Shown piece by piece: positions 8,382 to 17,676 of a stretch of 64,000 nucleotides of DNA. The notes beneath the pieces were generated by a model that saw only the letters and a list, made by a program, of their open reading frames with translations, had not been told where the DNA came from and ran no database searches. Each line of letters begins with the position of its first letter. The stretch's first letter is position 1. Where the stretch lies: the NCBI RefSeq assembly GCF_013377885.1, contig NZ_JABKAU010000016.1, forward strand, positions 1 to 64,000, written 5' to 3'. A program made the position numbers and the translations under genes. This DNA comes from Hymenobacter lapidiphilus. GTDB taxonomy: Bacteria; Bacteroidota; Bacteroidia; Cytophagales; Hymenobacteraceae.

Positions 8382-10607
8382 ATGAACTTACGATTTCTGG
8401 GCCTCGCCCTGCTGCTGAACGCCGCCAGCCCCGTGCTGCTGCCCGCCACTGCCCCAACGGCCTACGCCCAGCAGAAGCAGAATATCACCCTCGAAGACAT
8501 CTGGCAGAAAGGCACCTTCGCCGCCAAGTCGGTGGCCGGCTTCAACTGGATGAAGGACGGCCGCTACTACTCCTCGCTCAGCAAAGGCGACGTAGTACAG
8601 CACGACGTAACGACCGGCCTGCCCGTGCAGACGCTGGTAACAGGTGCCGACCTGAAGCTGCCCGGCCAGACCCAGGCGCTGCCCGTGGATGGCTACAGCT
8701 TCAATGCCGACGAGACCAAAATCATGCTCAGCACCGCCACTGAGCCGATTTACCGGCGCAGCAGCAAGTCATATTTTTTCGTGTACGACCGGGCCACCAA
8801 GCAGCTCGTGCCGCTGAGCGCGGGCGAAGGCAAGCAGCTGTACGCCACGTTTTCGCCCGATGGTAAGCGCGTGGCCTTCGTGCGCGACAACAACCTGTTT
8901 GTAACCGAGCTGGCCACGATGCGCGAAACCGCCGTGACGACGGACGGGGAGATGAACAAAATCATCAATGGCGGCACCGACTGGGTGTACGAGGAAGAGT
9001 TCGAGTTTGCCCAGGGCTTCCAATGGTCGCCCGACTCGCGGCAGGTGGCGTTTTACCGCTTCGATGAAACCGCGGTGCCCGAGTACAACATGCAGGCCTG
9101 GGGCCCGCTGTATCCGCAGGACAACAAGTTTAAGTACCCCAAGGCCGGCGAGAAGAATTCGACCGTGGGGGTGAGCGTGTACGATGTAGCCGGTGCCCAG
9201 ACCGTGAAGATGGACGTGGGCCCGGAAACCGACCAGTACATTCCGCGCATCAACTGGACCAAGGTGCCCAACCTGCTCAGCATCCGGCGCATGAACCGGC
9301 TGCAGAACAAGCTGGAAATTTTGCACGCCGATGCCAAAACCGGCCAGTCGGCGGTGGTGCTGACCGACACCGACGCGGCCTACGTGGAAGTGAACGATGA
9401 TTTGCGCTACCTCGAAGGTGGTAAGCAGTTCCTGTTCACGAGCGAGAAGGATGGCTACCGTCACCTCTACCTGTATGATATGAACGGCAAGCTGGCGCGC
9501 CAGCTGACCAAGGGCAACTGGGAAATTGCCAGCATTGAGGGCTTCAATGAGAAAAAGGGCGAGGTGTATTTCACGAGCACCGAGGAGTCGCCGCTGCAGC
9601 GCCACCTGTACCGCATCAACCTGAAGGGCAAGGGCAAAACCCGCCTGGGCGAGGCCGGCAACGGTGTGGATGCCGTGAATATCAGCCCCGACACCAAGTA
9701 CTACCTCAACTACCACTCGCAGGCCGGCGACCCGACCGTGGTGAGCCTGCGCGACGGCCAGGACGGCAAGCTGGTGAAGGTGCTGGAAGACAATGCCGCC
9801 CTGCGCCAGAAGCTCACCGGCTACAACCTGGGCAAGCTGGAGTTCATGAACTTCAAGACGGCCGAGGGCGTGGAGCTGAACGCCTCGGTTATCAAGCCAG
9901 CCAACTTCGACCCGGCCAAAAAGTACCCCGTGCTGATGTACGTGTACGGCGGGCCCGGCTCGCAGACGGTGAAAGATGACGTGGGCGGAGGCATTGCCTT
10001 CACCAACTACCTCTGGCACCAACTGCTGGCCGAAAAGGGCTACATCATCGTGAGCGTGGACAACCGGGGCACGGGAGCCCGTGGTTCGGCGTTCAAGAAG
10101 AGCACCTACGCCAACCTGGGCAAGCTCGAAACCCAGGACCAGGCCGCCGCGGCCCGCTACTTCGCCACCCTGCCCTACGTGGACAAAACGCGCATGGGCA
10201 TCTGGGGCTGGAGCTTCGGGGGCTACATGACGGCCCTGGCCCTGACCAAAAACGCCGACGTGTTCAAGATGGGTATTTCGGTGGCCCCGGTTACCAACTG
10301 GCGCTACTACGACACCGTGTACACCGAGCGGTTCCTGAAAACGCCCCAGGAAAACCCCGGCGGCTACGACGAAAACTCGCCCGTGAAGTTTGCCGATCAG
10401 CTGAAAGGCAAGCTGCTGCTGGTACACGGCACCGGCGACGACAACGTGCATTTCCAGAATTCGGTGGCCTTCGTGGATGCCATGGTACGGGCCGATAAGG
10501 ACTTCCAGAGCCTGTATTACCCCAACCGCAACCACGGTATTTACGGCGGCAACACCCGCCTGCACCTGTACCGGCAGATGACCAACTTCGTGCTTCAGAA
10601 CCTGTAG
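8382..10607 (+). CDS. Dipeptidyl-peptidase IV, S9B family
   Basis: A 741-residue secreted prolyl peptidase. The signal peptide ends near PTAYAQQ. An eight-bladed beta-propeller (about residues 60-480) precedes an alpha/beta-hydrolase domain. The propeller carries the S9B glutamates that bind the substrate N-terminus (DWVYEEEF). The catalytic triad is visible: Ser611 in GWSFGGYM, Asp686 in GTGDDNVHF and His718 in NRNHGIYGG. Length and motifs fit bacterial DPP4, which removes X-Pro dipeptides from peptide N-termini, probably in the periplasm. A TACCTTAA element about 40 bp upstream is a possible -7 box. A REPIN-like repeat follows directly. Confidence 0.95.
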   Translation: MNLRFLGLALLLNAASPVLLPATAPTAYAQQKQNITLEDIWQKGTFAAKSVAGFNWMKDGRYYSSLSKGDVVQHDVTTGLPVQTLVTGADLKLPGQTQALPVDGYSFNADETKIMLSTATEPIYRRSSKSYFFVYDRATKQLVPLSAGEGKQLYATFSPDGKRVAFVRDNNLFVTELATMRETAVTTDGEMNKIINGGTDWVYEEEFEFAQGFQWSPDSRQVAFYRFDETAVPEYNMQAWGPLYPQDNKFKYPKAGEKNSTVGVSVYDVAGAQTVKMDVGPETDQYIPRINWTKVPNLLSIRRMNRLQNKLEILHADAKTGQSAVVLTDTDAAYVEVNDDLRYLEGGKQFLFTSEKDGYRHLYLYDMNGKLARQLTKGNWEIASIEGFNEKKGEVYFTSTEESPLQRHLYRINLKGKGKTRLGEAGNGVDAVNISPDTKYYLNYHSQAGDPTVVSLRDGQDGKLVKVLEDNAALRQKLTGYNLGKLEFMNFKTAEGVELNASVIKPANFDPAKKYPVLMYVYGGPGSQTVKDDVGGGIAFTNYLWHQLLAEKGYIIVSVDNRGTGARGSAFKKSTYANLGKLETQDQAAAARYFATLPYVDKTRMGIWGWSFGGYMTALALTKNADVFKMGISVAPVTNWRYYDTVYTERFLKTPQENPGGYDENSPVKFADQLKGKLLLVHGTGDDNVHFQNSVAFVDAMVRADKDFQSLYYPNRNHGIYGGNTRLHLYRQMTNFVLQNL

Positions 10608-10620
10608 TAGCGCTGAATAG

Positions 10621-10757
10621 CTACCCCGAGGAGGTCGATGCAGGGGCGGGGCTTGTCCCCGCCCGCCGTCGGTGTCGTTGAACTGACTCGTTGAAACGGG
10701 GCGAACGGCGGGCGGGGACAAGCCCCGCCCCTACATCGACCTCCGCAACGTGGGTTT
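10621..10757. repeat. REPIN-like GC-rich palindrome, copy 2 of 4
   Basis: The core GGGGCGGGGCTTGTCCCCGC is followed by CCGCCGT and, after a 40-nt spacer, by its complement, then ATCGACCTCCGCAACGTGGG. It is the best preserved copy with long outer arms. It lies directly downstream of the DPP4 gene. Confidence 0.92.
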
Positions 10758-10761
10758 AGAA

Positions 10762-10790
10762 ACTACCCCGGCACCAACTGCCGGGGTAGT
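10762..10790 (+). terminator. Probable terminator hairpin after the DPP4 gene
   Basis: ACTACCCCGGCA and TGCCGGGGTAGT pair perfectly across a 5-nt loop. The T tract is short (GCGTTT), so efficiency is uncertain. Confidence 0.55.
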
Positions 10791-10908
10791 GCGTTTAGGA
10801 GCCGGTGGACAGCACGACGGCGATAAACTAAATCGGGTTTGACTGCAAAAAATGGCGGAAAAATGCGAATTTCGGGCACCTTCCCTCCTCTTCCGCGTAT
10901 TGCTGCCC

Positions 10909-12357
10909 ATGTCCTTCCGCATACTACGCTGCCTTTTACTGCCGCTACTGGGTACCAGCCTGCTGGCCTGCCAGCCCGATACGCCTGCCGAAAAGCCCGC
11001 CACACCCGCTACCGCCCCCGCCCTGACCGACTCGCTGGACTACGATTCGCTCGATACGCCGCTGGCCGCCACACCTGTAAAGCGCGACTGGCACCGGGTA
11101 ACGCAGCCTACCTCCAGGCGGGCCCCGCTGGTGGTATACCGCAGCTCGCGCCCCCCCCAGGACGAAACCCCGCCCCCACCCTCCGAGCCCCGCGTACAGG
11201 ACCTGACCCTGCGACCCAGCGAGTATTTCCAGATTGACCCCACCAAGGCCGCCGAAGTGCGCGGCCGCGAAGGCACGGTGGTGCGGTTTCCGGCCGGGGC
11301 GCTGGTTGACGGCCGCCAGCACCCGGTTACCGGCACCGTGTGGGTAGAATTAAAAGAGTGTTACTCGGGTCCCTCGATGCTGCTATCGAACCTGCTGACC
11401 GAAACGGAATCGGGACGGGCGCTGGAACTGAGCGGAGCCGTGCTAGTGCGGGCCTCGGTCCAGGGCCGGCCGCTGGCACTGGCTACGGGGCGCAATTTTC
11501 AGCTGGAACTGAAGGGCCGGACCCACGACAGTCCCCTGTTTTATGGTCAGGGCGGCTCCGATGGCGTAGTGCGCTGGGCCGCCGGCGAGGCCACTGCTAC
11601 CGCCCCCAGCCAAGTGCTGACAACAGCCCAGCGCATGCCGCGCTACGGCAACGACATTGCCGATTTCAACAAGCTGATTCGCTACCCGCGCCAGGCCCAG
11701 GAAAAACAGACCGAAGGCGTAGTTTTCGCCTCGTTTGTGGTAGATGAAAGCGGCCGGATACAGCAGCCGCGCATTTTGCGGGGCGTAGGCGACGGCTGCG
11801 ACGAGGAAGTGCTGCGGGTGCTGCGCCAAACCTCGGGCCGCTGGACCCCGGGCCAGCAGGATGGCCGCTTCGTGAAGGTGAAAATGATGCTGCCCATCCG
11901 CTTCAAATTCCAGCCTGGCCAAGCCGTTCCTACCGACGTGGAACCGCCTACCACGTCCGACATAGCAGAGACTACCGACGAGCCGGCCGAAGAAGATACC
12001 GGACTGGCCGCTGCTCCCAACGCTCTACAGCCCAGCCGGCTGGGCTGGCTGGCGGCCGGCCGCGCCTGGGTTGGCAAGGCGGCCCCGCTATTCGTGCCGG
12101 CCTTCGCAGTAAATGATCAAACCGCTGTGCGCCTGCTGGTACCGGGCCGCCGGCTGGTGCTGGCGGCCACCCCACAACAGGGCGGCTACCAGTTCATGGC
12201 GGCCCCCACCGGGGCGACCGTAGTGGGTTTGCGCTACGAGAACGGGGCGCCCTTCCTGGCCCGCCAACCGACCCCGGCCGGGGCCCCGCCTGATACGTTG
12301 CGCTTTCAGGAGACTACCCTGGCCGAGCTGGAAACCATGCTGGCCAAGCTGAACTAG
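10909..12357 (+). CDS. Lipoprotein with TonB C-terminal-like domain
   Basis: A 482-residue lipoprotein: MSFRILRCLLLPLLGTSLLAC has a lipobox (LLAC). A Pro/Thr-rich linker precedes a domain (about residues 100-250) with RGREGTVVRFPAGALVDG, a ZU5-like start seen in Bacteroidota surface proteins. Residues about 257-340 have the TonB C-terminal pattern: YPRQAQEKQTEGVVFASFVV, then DESGRIQQPRIL and a closing RFKF strand. A hydrophobic C-terminal segment follows. Classical TonB is anchored in the inner membrane and has an energy-coupling N-terminal helix. Here the domain sits behind a lipid anchor with no such helix. The start at 10909 was chosen for the signal peptide. Confidence 0.75.
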   Translation: MSFRILRCLLLPLLGTSLLACQPDTPAEKPATPATAPALTDSLDYDSLDTPLAATPVKRDWHRVTQPTSRRAPLVVYRSSRPPQDETPPPPSEPRVQDLTLRPSEYFQIDPTKAAEVRGREGTVVRFPAGALVDGRQHPVTGTVWVELKECYSGPSMLLSNLLTETESGRALELSGAVLVRASVQGRPLALATGRNFQLELKGRTHDSPLFYGQGGSDGVVRWAAGEATATAPSQVLTTAQRMPRYGNDIADFNKLIRYPRQAQEKQTEGVVFASFVVDESGRIQQPRILRGVGDGCDEEVLRVLRQTSGRWTPGQQDGRFVKVKMMLPIRFKFQPGQAVPTDVEPPTTSDIAETTDEPAEEDTGLAAAPNALQPSRLGWLAAGRAWVGKAAPLFVPAFAVNDQTAVRLLVPGRRLVLAATPQQGGYQFMAAPTGATVVGLRYENGAPFLARQPTPAGAPPDTLRFQETTLAELETMLAKLN

Positions 12358-12366
12358 CTTCATCCA

Positions 12367-12606
12367 AGCTACGGAGGGCGGTGTAGGGGGGGCAAGCCCC
12401 GCCCGCAGTCAGAACGAAGCCTATTGAACATAATTAGCGCAAATCCTGGGTTGGTGTTCAACGCTGAGACGCGATGGGTCGCGTCGCTACCTACCGCATA
12501 GTGAGTGGAAAAAAGCGCTGGACGAAACTGTTCAACGGCGGGCGAGGACAACCGCAGGATAGCGAAGCTAAGCCCCGCTCCTACACCGCCCTCCGCAACC
12601 TGGGTA
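12367..12606. repeat. REPIN-like GC-rich palindrome, copy 3 of 4, expanded
   Basis: Outer arms ACGGAGGGCGGTGTAGGGG and CCCCGCTCCTACACCGCCCT match the other copies, but the core is disrupted and the spacer is about 160 bp. It fills the 299-bp gap between two convergent genes. No other feature is visible there. Confidence 0.75.
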
Positions 12607-12656
12607 GGCTCCCTTTTTCGATTCCCGGAAAACTGGGTAGCCAGCCGCTGGCGAGC

Positions 12657-14150
12657 TTAGCGGCGCGGGCCGAGGCGCAGCGACAGGCAGGAGTCGGACT
12701 GTACCAGCACGGTTGTCTGGAAGCTTTGCTGCCAAGCCTGGGCGGCCTTCTGGCCACACACGGCTACTGTCTCGCCGGGTTGGGCCTCGTTGCGCTGCCA
12801 GGGGGCCAGCCGCCGTACGCGGTGGCCGTGCTGGTACTCGGCTGCCAGCCGATAGAACTCCGGTGCATCATTGAACGAGCCGTCGGTTCCGATGAGGTAG
12901 TCGCGGAGCTCGGGTAGCTGCTGCCACTGCTGCCGCAGGTGGTGGCCGTAGACCAGTTGGTGATTTTCGAACCGGACTTTGGAGAGCTGGCGCAGGTACT
13001 GCACTTGGTTCAGGTAGGGAAAAGCCACCAGGGCCAGCACTCCACCCAACCGGGCCGCGTAGCCTAACCGCCGGCTAGTAGCAGCCTGCACCAACCTGAA
13101 AACTTCGGTGAGGCCCGCCGCCGCCAGCAGGGCCAGCAGCGGGTACGCCGGCGCATCGTACCACGCCAGCTTGGTTTGCGAGAGCGAAAGCACCAGATAG
13201 AACGAGCCGGCCACTGCCGCCAGCACCCGGCTCAGCCACCACGCCCGGCTACCGCGCGGCAGCCACCACCCCAGCCCCACGCCGACCAGGGCCGGCAGCA
13301 GCCAGAGCGCAAACTTGCCACCGGCCAGCAGATCGAAGTAATAGCTGAACGGCTCGTAATGGCCCTCCAGCTGCTGGCCAGCCGGCCCGCCCACCTCGTA
13401 CTGCCACACAGCCGCCAGATACCCCGGAGCCGCCGCTTCGCGCACAGTGTACCAGATGGCGGCCACCATAAGCACCAGCGCGGCCGCGAGCCAAGGCGCG
13501 GGGCGCCGCAACCGGTGGCCACTGCCCGTGAGGGCCAGGGCCAGCAGCAGCCCGGGGCCGAACATGGCCCCGGCAATGCCTTTGGTTAGTACCGCTGCCG
13601 CGAAGCTGCCGCCTGTAGCCCAGGCCCAGCGTGCCCGGCCCGTGCGCAGGTAAGCCAGCCAGCTTACCACTCCCACGGTCGTGGTCAGGGTCAGCAGCGC
13701 ATCGAAATCGGCGGTGCGGGCCACATGGAAAGTTACGTAGCCAGGGCTGGTGAGCAGTACCAAGCCGGCCAGCAGACCCGCCAGATGGCTGCGCAGCCAG
13801 TGGGTAGCCGTGGCGTACACCACGCCAACGGTGGCCAGCGCCGCCAGGGCAGCGGGTAACCGCAGGCCCAGTTCGGTGGGCCCCAGCAGCCGGATACTGG
13901 TAGCCAGCAGCCAGGTCCAGAGCGGAGGCTTGCTGTTCCAGAGGTCGGGCTCACCCATATAGCGCACTATCAGCCAGTCGTGGTGAACAAGGATACCCAG
14001 CCCATCGAGGGCCGTGCGCGCCTCATCCCACTGCTGCACCGGAAAGGAGGTGAGCTGCCAGAACAAAGGGAAATAGGCCAGCAGCAAAAGAAACAGGAGC
14101 GGGGCGTAGCGCTGCCAGGGACGAAGCGAGGAAGAAGCAGGAGAAAGCAC
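12657..14150 (-). CDS. GT39-family membrane glycosyltransferase (ArnT/PMT_2-like)
   Basis: A 497-residue polytopic protein with about ten hydrophobic segments. The first loop has the signature of GT39/ArnT-like enzymes: QQWDEARTALDGLGI, then GEPDLWNSKPPLWTW. FHVARTADFDALL follows in the region after the next helices. These enzymes move a sugar from a polyprenyl-phosphate donor to an acceptor on the periplasmic face. The donor and acceptor are unknown. The GTG start at 14150 places the first membrane helix about 15 residues in. It is the last gene of a minus-strand cluster and lies 60 bp after the GT2 gene, whose product could make its lipid-linked donor. Confidence 0.85.
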   Translation of the reverse strand: MLSPASSSLRPWQRYAPLLFLLLLAYFPLFWQLTSFPVQQWDEARTALDGLGILVHHDWLIVRYMGEPDLWNSKPPLWTWLLATSIRLLGPTELGLRLPAALAALATVGVVYATATHWLRSHLAGLLAGLVLLTSPGYVTFHVARTADFDALLTLTTTVGVVSWLAYLRTGRARWAWATGGSFAAAVLTKGIAGAMFGPGLLLALALTGSGHRLRRPAPWLAAALVLMVAAIWYTVREAAAPGYLAAVWQYEVGGPAGQQLEGHYEPFSYYFDLLAGGKFALWLLPALVGVGLGWWLPRGSRAWWLSRVLAAVAGSFYLVLSLSQTKLAWYDAPAYPLLALLAAAGLTEVFRLVQAATSRRLGYAARLGGVLALVAFPYLNQVQYLRQLSKVRFENHQLVYGHHLRQQWQQLPELRDYLIGTDGSFNDAPEFYRLAAEYQHGHRVRRLAPWQRNEAQPGETVAVCGQKAAQAWQQSFQTTVLVQSDSCLSLRLGPRR

Positions 14151-14210
14151 CGGGAAATATAAGCGTAAATACCACCCGAATTCACCAGGCCACCCAGGAA
14201 AACTGGGCTT

Positions 14211-15134
14211 TTATGCTTCCTCTGACACGATGTAGAGGGGCCGCTGGCGCACATTGGCCGAGAGTCGCGAAATATATTCTCCGATAATACCTACGGAAAT
14301 CAACTGGACGCCGCCCAAAAACAGGATGCTCACCATCAGCGAGGCCCAGCCCGGCTGATAATCGTGGCTGAACAAGCGGGCGTAGAGTGTGTAGAGCATC
14401 ACCACAAAGGCCAGGCCCGATACCACGAAACCGCTGACGGTGGCCATTTTCAGGGGCACGTCGGAGAAGGCCGTGATGCCGTCAAGGGCCAGGCGCAGCA
14501 TTTTGCGGTAGGTATAGCCAGTGGCCCCGCCGGCCCGCTCAGCCCGGTCGTACTCTAGGTAGGTCTGGCGGTAACCGATCCACGAAATCTGGCCCCGGAT
14601 AAACTTGTTCTGCTCCGGCATCTGACGCAGCGCCTCCACCACCTTGCGCGATACCACCCGGAAGTCGCCGGTATCGACGGGGATAGAGATGTTAGTGATG
14701 CTGGCCAGCAGCCGGTAGAACAGCCGGGCCGTGAGCTTTTTGGCGGCACTTTCGCCCTGGCGGGAGCGGCGGCGGGCGTATACCACCTCGTATCCCTCAG
14801 TCAGTTTCTGGTACAGGGCCGGAATCAGCTCGGGCGGATCCTGCAGGTCGGCATCAATGATAACCACGGCCTCCCCGGTAGTCCGGTCGAGGCCGGCCGT
14901 CACGGCAATCTGGTGGCCGAAGTTGCGGCTGAAATCTACGTAGCGCACCCGCTCGTCGCGGGCCGCCAAGTTCTGAATCAGGATCAGAGACTTATCGCGC
15001 GAGCCGTCGTTGATGAAGATAAACTCATAGCTGCCGGGCAGCGCCATCGGGTCTAGCACTCCGCACAGCCGCTCGTAGAGGGCCGGAATGTTGGCCTCCT
15101 CGTTGTATATGGGGATGATGACGGATAAATCCAC
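14211..15134 (-). CDS. GT2 polyprenyl-phosphate glycosyltransferase (GtrB/DPM1-like)
   Basis: A 307-residue protein with an N-terminal GT-A domain: LSVIIPIYNEEANIPALYE, FINDGSRDKS, and the donor-binding VVIIDADLQDPPELIP with its DADLQDPP motif. Two C-terminal membrane helices (about residues 225-247 and 262-285) match the GtrB/DPM1 architecture. Such enzymes transfer a sugar from UDP- or GDP-sugar to undecaprenyl phosphate in the inner leaflet. The start codon is GTG (15134), immediately before the first beta strand, so no upstream extension is needed. The location between a GT39 gene and a methyltransferase suggests it supplies lipid-linked sugar to the GT39 enzymes; this is inference from context. 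Confidence 0.92.
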   Translation of the reverse strand: MDLSVIIPIYNEEANIPALYERLCGVLDPMALPGSYEFIFINDGSRDKSLILIQNLAARDERVRYVDFSRNFGHQIAVTAGLDRTTGEAVVIIDADLQDPPELIPALYQKLTEGYEVVYARRRSRQGESAAKKLTARLFYRLLASITNISIPVDTGDFRVVSRKVVEALRQMPEQNKFIRGQISWIGYRQTYLEYDRAERAGGATGYTYRKMLRLALDGITAFSDVPLKMATVSGFVVSGLAFVVMLYTLYARLFSHDYQPGWASLMVSILFLGGVQLISVGIIGEYISRLSANVRQRPLYIVSEEA

Positions 15135-15173
15135 GGCGAAAAGAAGCGGGAGGCAAACGAAAAGACGAAGCAG

Positions 15174-15938
15174 CTAGGGGCCGGGCTTGCAAGCCAGCGC
15201 GAACACACTCACCCCAACCGGCAGATTGAGGTGGCGCAACAGACGGTTTTCGAATTTCACCCAGTTAGTGAGCAGCGCGTTGAGGGGCCGGGGCAGATAG
15301 TGCAGGTCGCCGGTACCTTCAGGCAGGCTGGCCGCTCCAACCGTCCCGGCAGCCGTTAGCCGCCGGCCCAGGCGCAGGGCGGCTGTAGGAAAATACAGGG
15401 CCGCGTTCCAGAACGAGCTGCGCTGCACCTGGAAGCCGGCGTGCTTCATGGCGGCCACCAGGCCCTGCCGCGAATAACGCCTGAAATGATGATTGACCAC
15501 ATCGTGCTGGCTCCAGAGGTAGGCGTGTGCCGGCACAAAGACAATCAGCCGCCCTTCGGGCTTGAGCACCCGGCTCCATTCGTGCAGGGCAGTACCTTCG
15601 CTTTCGATGTGCTCCAGCACGTCGGAGGCAACCACCAGGTCGAAGCGGGCATCAGCAAACGTGAGGGCGGCCCCGTCCATCACGCTGGTATGTGGAATGC
15701 CACGCGTTTGGGCCAGCGCCACGGCCACTTCGCTCACGTCGATGCCCGTAACGTCGGTGTAGCCGGCCGCCCGCAGACGCTGCATGAGCGGGCCGCCCGA
15801 GCAGCCGATTTCCAAAATAGCCGCCGTAGAGGGAAGTTGCAAGCTCTTTATGAGGTCATATACCGCGTCGCGCCGGCTGGCAAACCACCAGTGCTGTTCT
15901 TCTAATTGATGGTATTTATCCTCGTATCGCAGATCCAT
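15174..15938 (-). CDS. Class I SAM-dependent methyltransferase
   Basis: A 254-residue Rossmann methyltransferase. AILEIGCSGGPLMQRL is motif I (SAM binding), VTGIDVSEVAV the second acidic motif, and LVVASDVLEHIESE motif IV, as in UbiG/Methyltransf_11-type proteins. The N-terminus DKYHQLEEQHWWFASRR is typical of methyltransferases found in polysaccharide clusters. The ATG at 15938 was chosen over a TTG nine bases upstream because that TTG overlaps the -7 promoter box at 15945-15952. The mRNA would then be nearly leaderless. The substrate is unknown, perhaps a glycan or lipid carrier. Confidence 0.88.
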   Translation of the reverse strand: MDLRYEDKYHQLEEQHWWFASRRDAVYDLIKSLQLPSTAAILEIGCSGGPLMQRLRAAGYTDVTGIDVSEVAVALAQTRGIPHTSVMDGAALTFADARFDLVVASDVLEHIESEGTALHEWSRVLKPEGRLIVFVPAHAYLWSQHDVVNHHFRRYSRQGLVAAMKHAGFQVQRSSFWNAALYFPTAALRLGRRLTAAGTVGAASLPEGTGDLHYLPRPLNALLTNWVKFENRLLRHLNLPVGVSVFALACKPGP

Positions 15939-15944
15939 AGTGCA

Positions 15945-15952
15945 CAAAACTA
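15945..15952 (-). promoter_or_regulatory. Bacteroidota -7 box before the methyltransferase
   Basis: TAGTTTTG on the minus strand matches TAnnTTTG exactly. Its last G is 6 nt from the ATG at 15938, implying a start-proximal or leaderless transcript. Confidence 0.65.
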
Positions 15953-16026
15953 CTATAAATAACGGTAACCTTAATGGCTAAACCAGGGCTGGCTAATAGC
16001 CCGCAATCGGGGCTGCAGGCTGTTGT

Positions 16027-17631
16027 TTAGGGCCGGGATGGGAGTAACAGCACGGTCTGGCCATACTCGCCCTCGTGCAGCAGCGTGGTCTGGAACGCGG
16101 AATCCAGGCGGGCCCTGTACAGCGGGTCCGAGAAAACAACTACCGTTTCGGGGACCAGGCTCCGGACGGCCGCAATAGGCCGCGACTCCAGGCGCACGTT
16201 GCGCTGCCCATAGGCGTAGCGGTACCAGTTGAGCGAGGCATTGTAGCCACCTTCGTAGAGCAACATTAATTGCTGATACTGCGGTTGGTCGCGATATAGC
16301 TCGTGCAGGTAGGCTCCCAGCCGGGCATCGGGGGTTAGCCGGGCCGCGTTGTGGCGCTCGGCAATCAGGCCCTCCAGCGTGGCCTTATACGGTAGAGCAC
16401 CCAGCAGCAGCACGGCCCCGGTAGCCAGCAACCCGGCTGGCCCGGACCCGAGCGGCAGGTACCGGATGGCCATTCGCAGGCCCAACACCAGCCCAAGACC
16501 CACCAGCAGGGCCAGCGCCGGGTAAATGGGGGCATCGTACCATTCCAGTTTGGCAGTAGAAAAACTGATGATCGTAAGCCAGATAATGGCAAAAAGCGTG
16601 AGCAGCAGCCCTACCCAGCGCAGGGCTGCTTGCCGGCTCAGCCCGATGAGTAGCAGGGCGGGTGGCAACAGGTAAATCCAGGGCTGAAAATTAGCCTTCC
16701 ACATACTTGTCAGGTAGGCATCCCAGGGAGCCTGCAGGTTGATAAAGTCGTTGTAAGTGGCTGGGTCGGCGGGAGCGGCCCCCAGGAACCGGCCGGCCAA
16801 ATCGTTGAACAGCACGGCTTGCCAGTAGCCGGGGGCCGCCTGTTCGCGCAGCAATACGAAGCCCGCGATGCTGGCCACCGCCAGCAGGGCCAGCCCGTAC
16901 AGCAGCGGCTGGCGCAGCAGCCACCCCAGACGGCCCCGCAGCAGGGCATAGAGCAGTAGCGACGGTAGCCCCAGCAGGCCCGCCACACTTTTCGTGAACA
17001 CGCCGGCCGTGATGGCCAGTGCCACCCAGTACAGCTGCCGGACTTGCCGGCGCTCAAGGCAGCGGTAGAATGAGGTCAGCAGCAGTACTTGCCAGAACAC
17101 CAGCAGCGCGTCGTAGTCGCCGGTACGGGCCACGTGTAGGCGCAGGTAACCCGCGCTGGTTGCCAGTACCAGGGCCGCCACTAGGCCCGCTAGGGGCTGC
17201 CGGAGCGTGCGGGCCGCAAACCAGTACACCAGCGCCACCGTGCCCAGGGTAGCCAGAGCGGTAGGCAACCGAATAGCCCACTCAGAATAGCCCAGCAGCC
17301 GCAGACTAAGCACTTGCAGCCAAATCAGCAGCGGGGGCTTGGTGTTCCAGGAGTCAGGCTTGCCCTCGAACCGCGTTACCAGCCAGTTACCCGACTGATC
17401 CATTTCGGCCGAATTAACGGCCACCCGTGACTCATCCCAGAGCTGAATGGGGTTGCGACCTAACTCAAAAAGCAGCAGCAGGCCCGCCAGGCCCATCGCC
17501 AGCAGAAACAATGCATTTTCGGGTTGCCGGACCCAAGCCCAAACTGTCCGACGCACCCCAGCCAGCAAATGGCCGGTGCCCTGGGCTTGTGGGGACACGC
17601 CAGTCGGGGAGGTGGAAAGAGTTGATTTCAT
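16027..17631 (-). CDS. GT39-family membrane glycosyltransferase
   Basis: A 534-residue polytopic protein of the same family as the gene at 12657. The first loop reads IQLWDESRVAVNSAEMDQSG, then GKPDSWNTKPPLLIW, aligning with the WDEAR and DLWNSKPPLW motifs of the paralogue. LHVARTGDYDALL corresponds to its VARTADFDALL. About ten to eleven membrane helices come before a soluble C-terminal periplasmic tail. Two such paralogues in one cluster suggest successive sugar additions or two acceptor types. It lies 45 bp after the gene at 17677-19971 and about 90 bp before the methyltransferase promoter. Confidence 0.85.
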   Translation of the reverse strand: MKSTLSTSPTGVSPQAQGTGHLLAGVRRTVWAWVRQPENALFLLAMGLAGLLLLFELGRNPIQLWDESRVAVNSAEMDQSGNWLVTRFEGKPDSWNTKPPLLIWLQVLSLRLLGYSEWAIRLPTALATLGTVALVYWFAARTLRQPLAGLVAALVLATSAGYLRLHVARTGDYDALLVFWQVLLLTSFYRCLERRQVRQLYWVALAITAGVFTKSVAGLLGLPSLLLYALLRGRLGWLLRQPLLYGLALLAVASIAGFVLLREQAAPGYWQAVLFNDLAGRFLGAAPADPATYNDFINLQAPWDAYLTSMWKANFQPWIYLLPPALLLIGLSRQAALRWVGLLLTLFAIIWLTIISFSTAKLEWYDAPIYPALALLVGLGLVLGLRMAIRYLPLGSGPAGLLATGAVLLLGALPYKATLEGLIAERHNAARLTPDARLGAYLHELYRDQPQYQQLMLLYEGGYNASLNWYRYAYGQRNVRLESRPIAAVRSLVPETVVVFSDPLYRARLDSAFQTTLLHEGEYGQTVLLLPSRP

Positions 17632-17676
17632 GCGATAGAAACTGGGTAGAGTAAAATAAAGCAGCGGGTCGGGCCG

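Noticed and set aside
8769..10721. Long 650-residue open frame antisense to the DPP4 gene
   Set aside because: It mirrors the peptidase codons in GC-rich DNA, has no signal or motif, and overlaps a gene with a complete catalytic triad.
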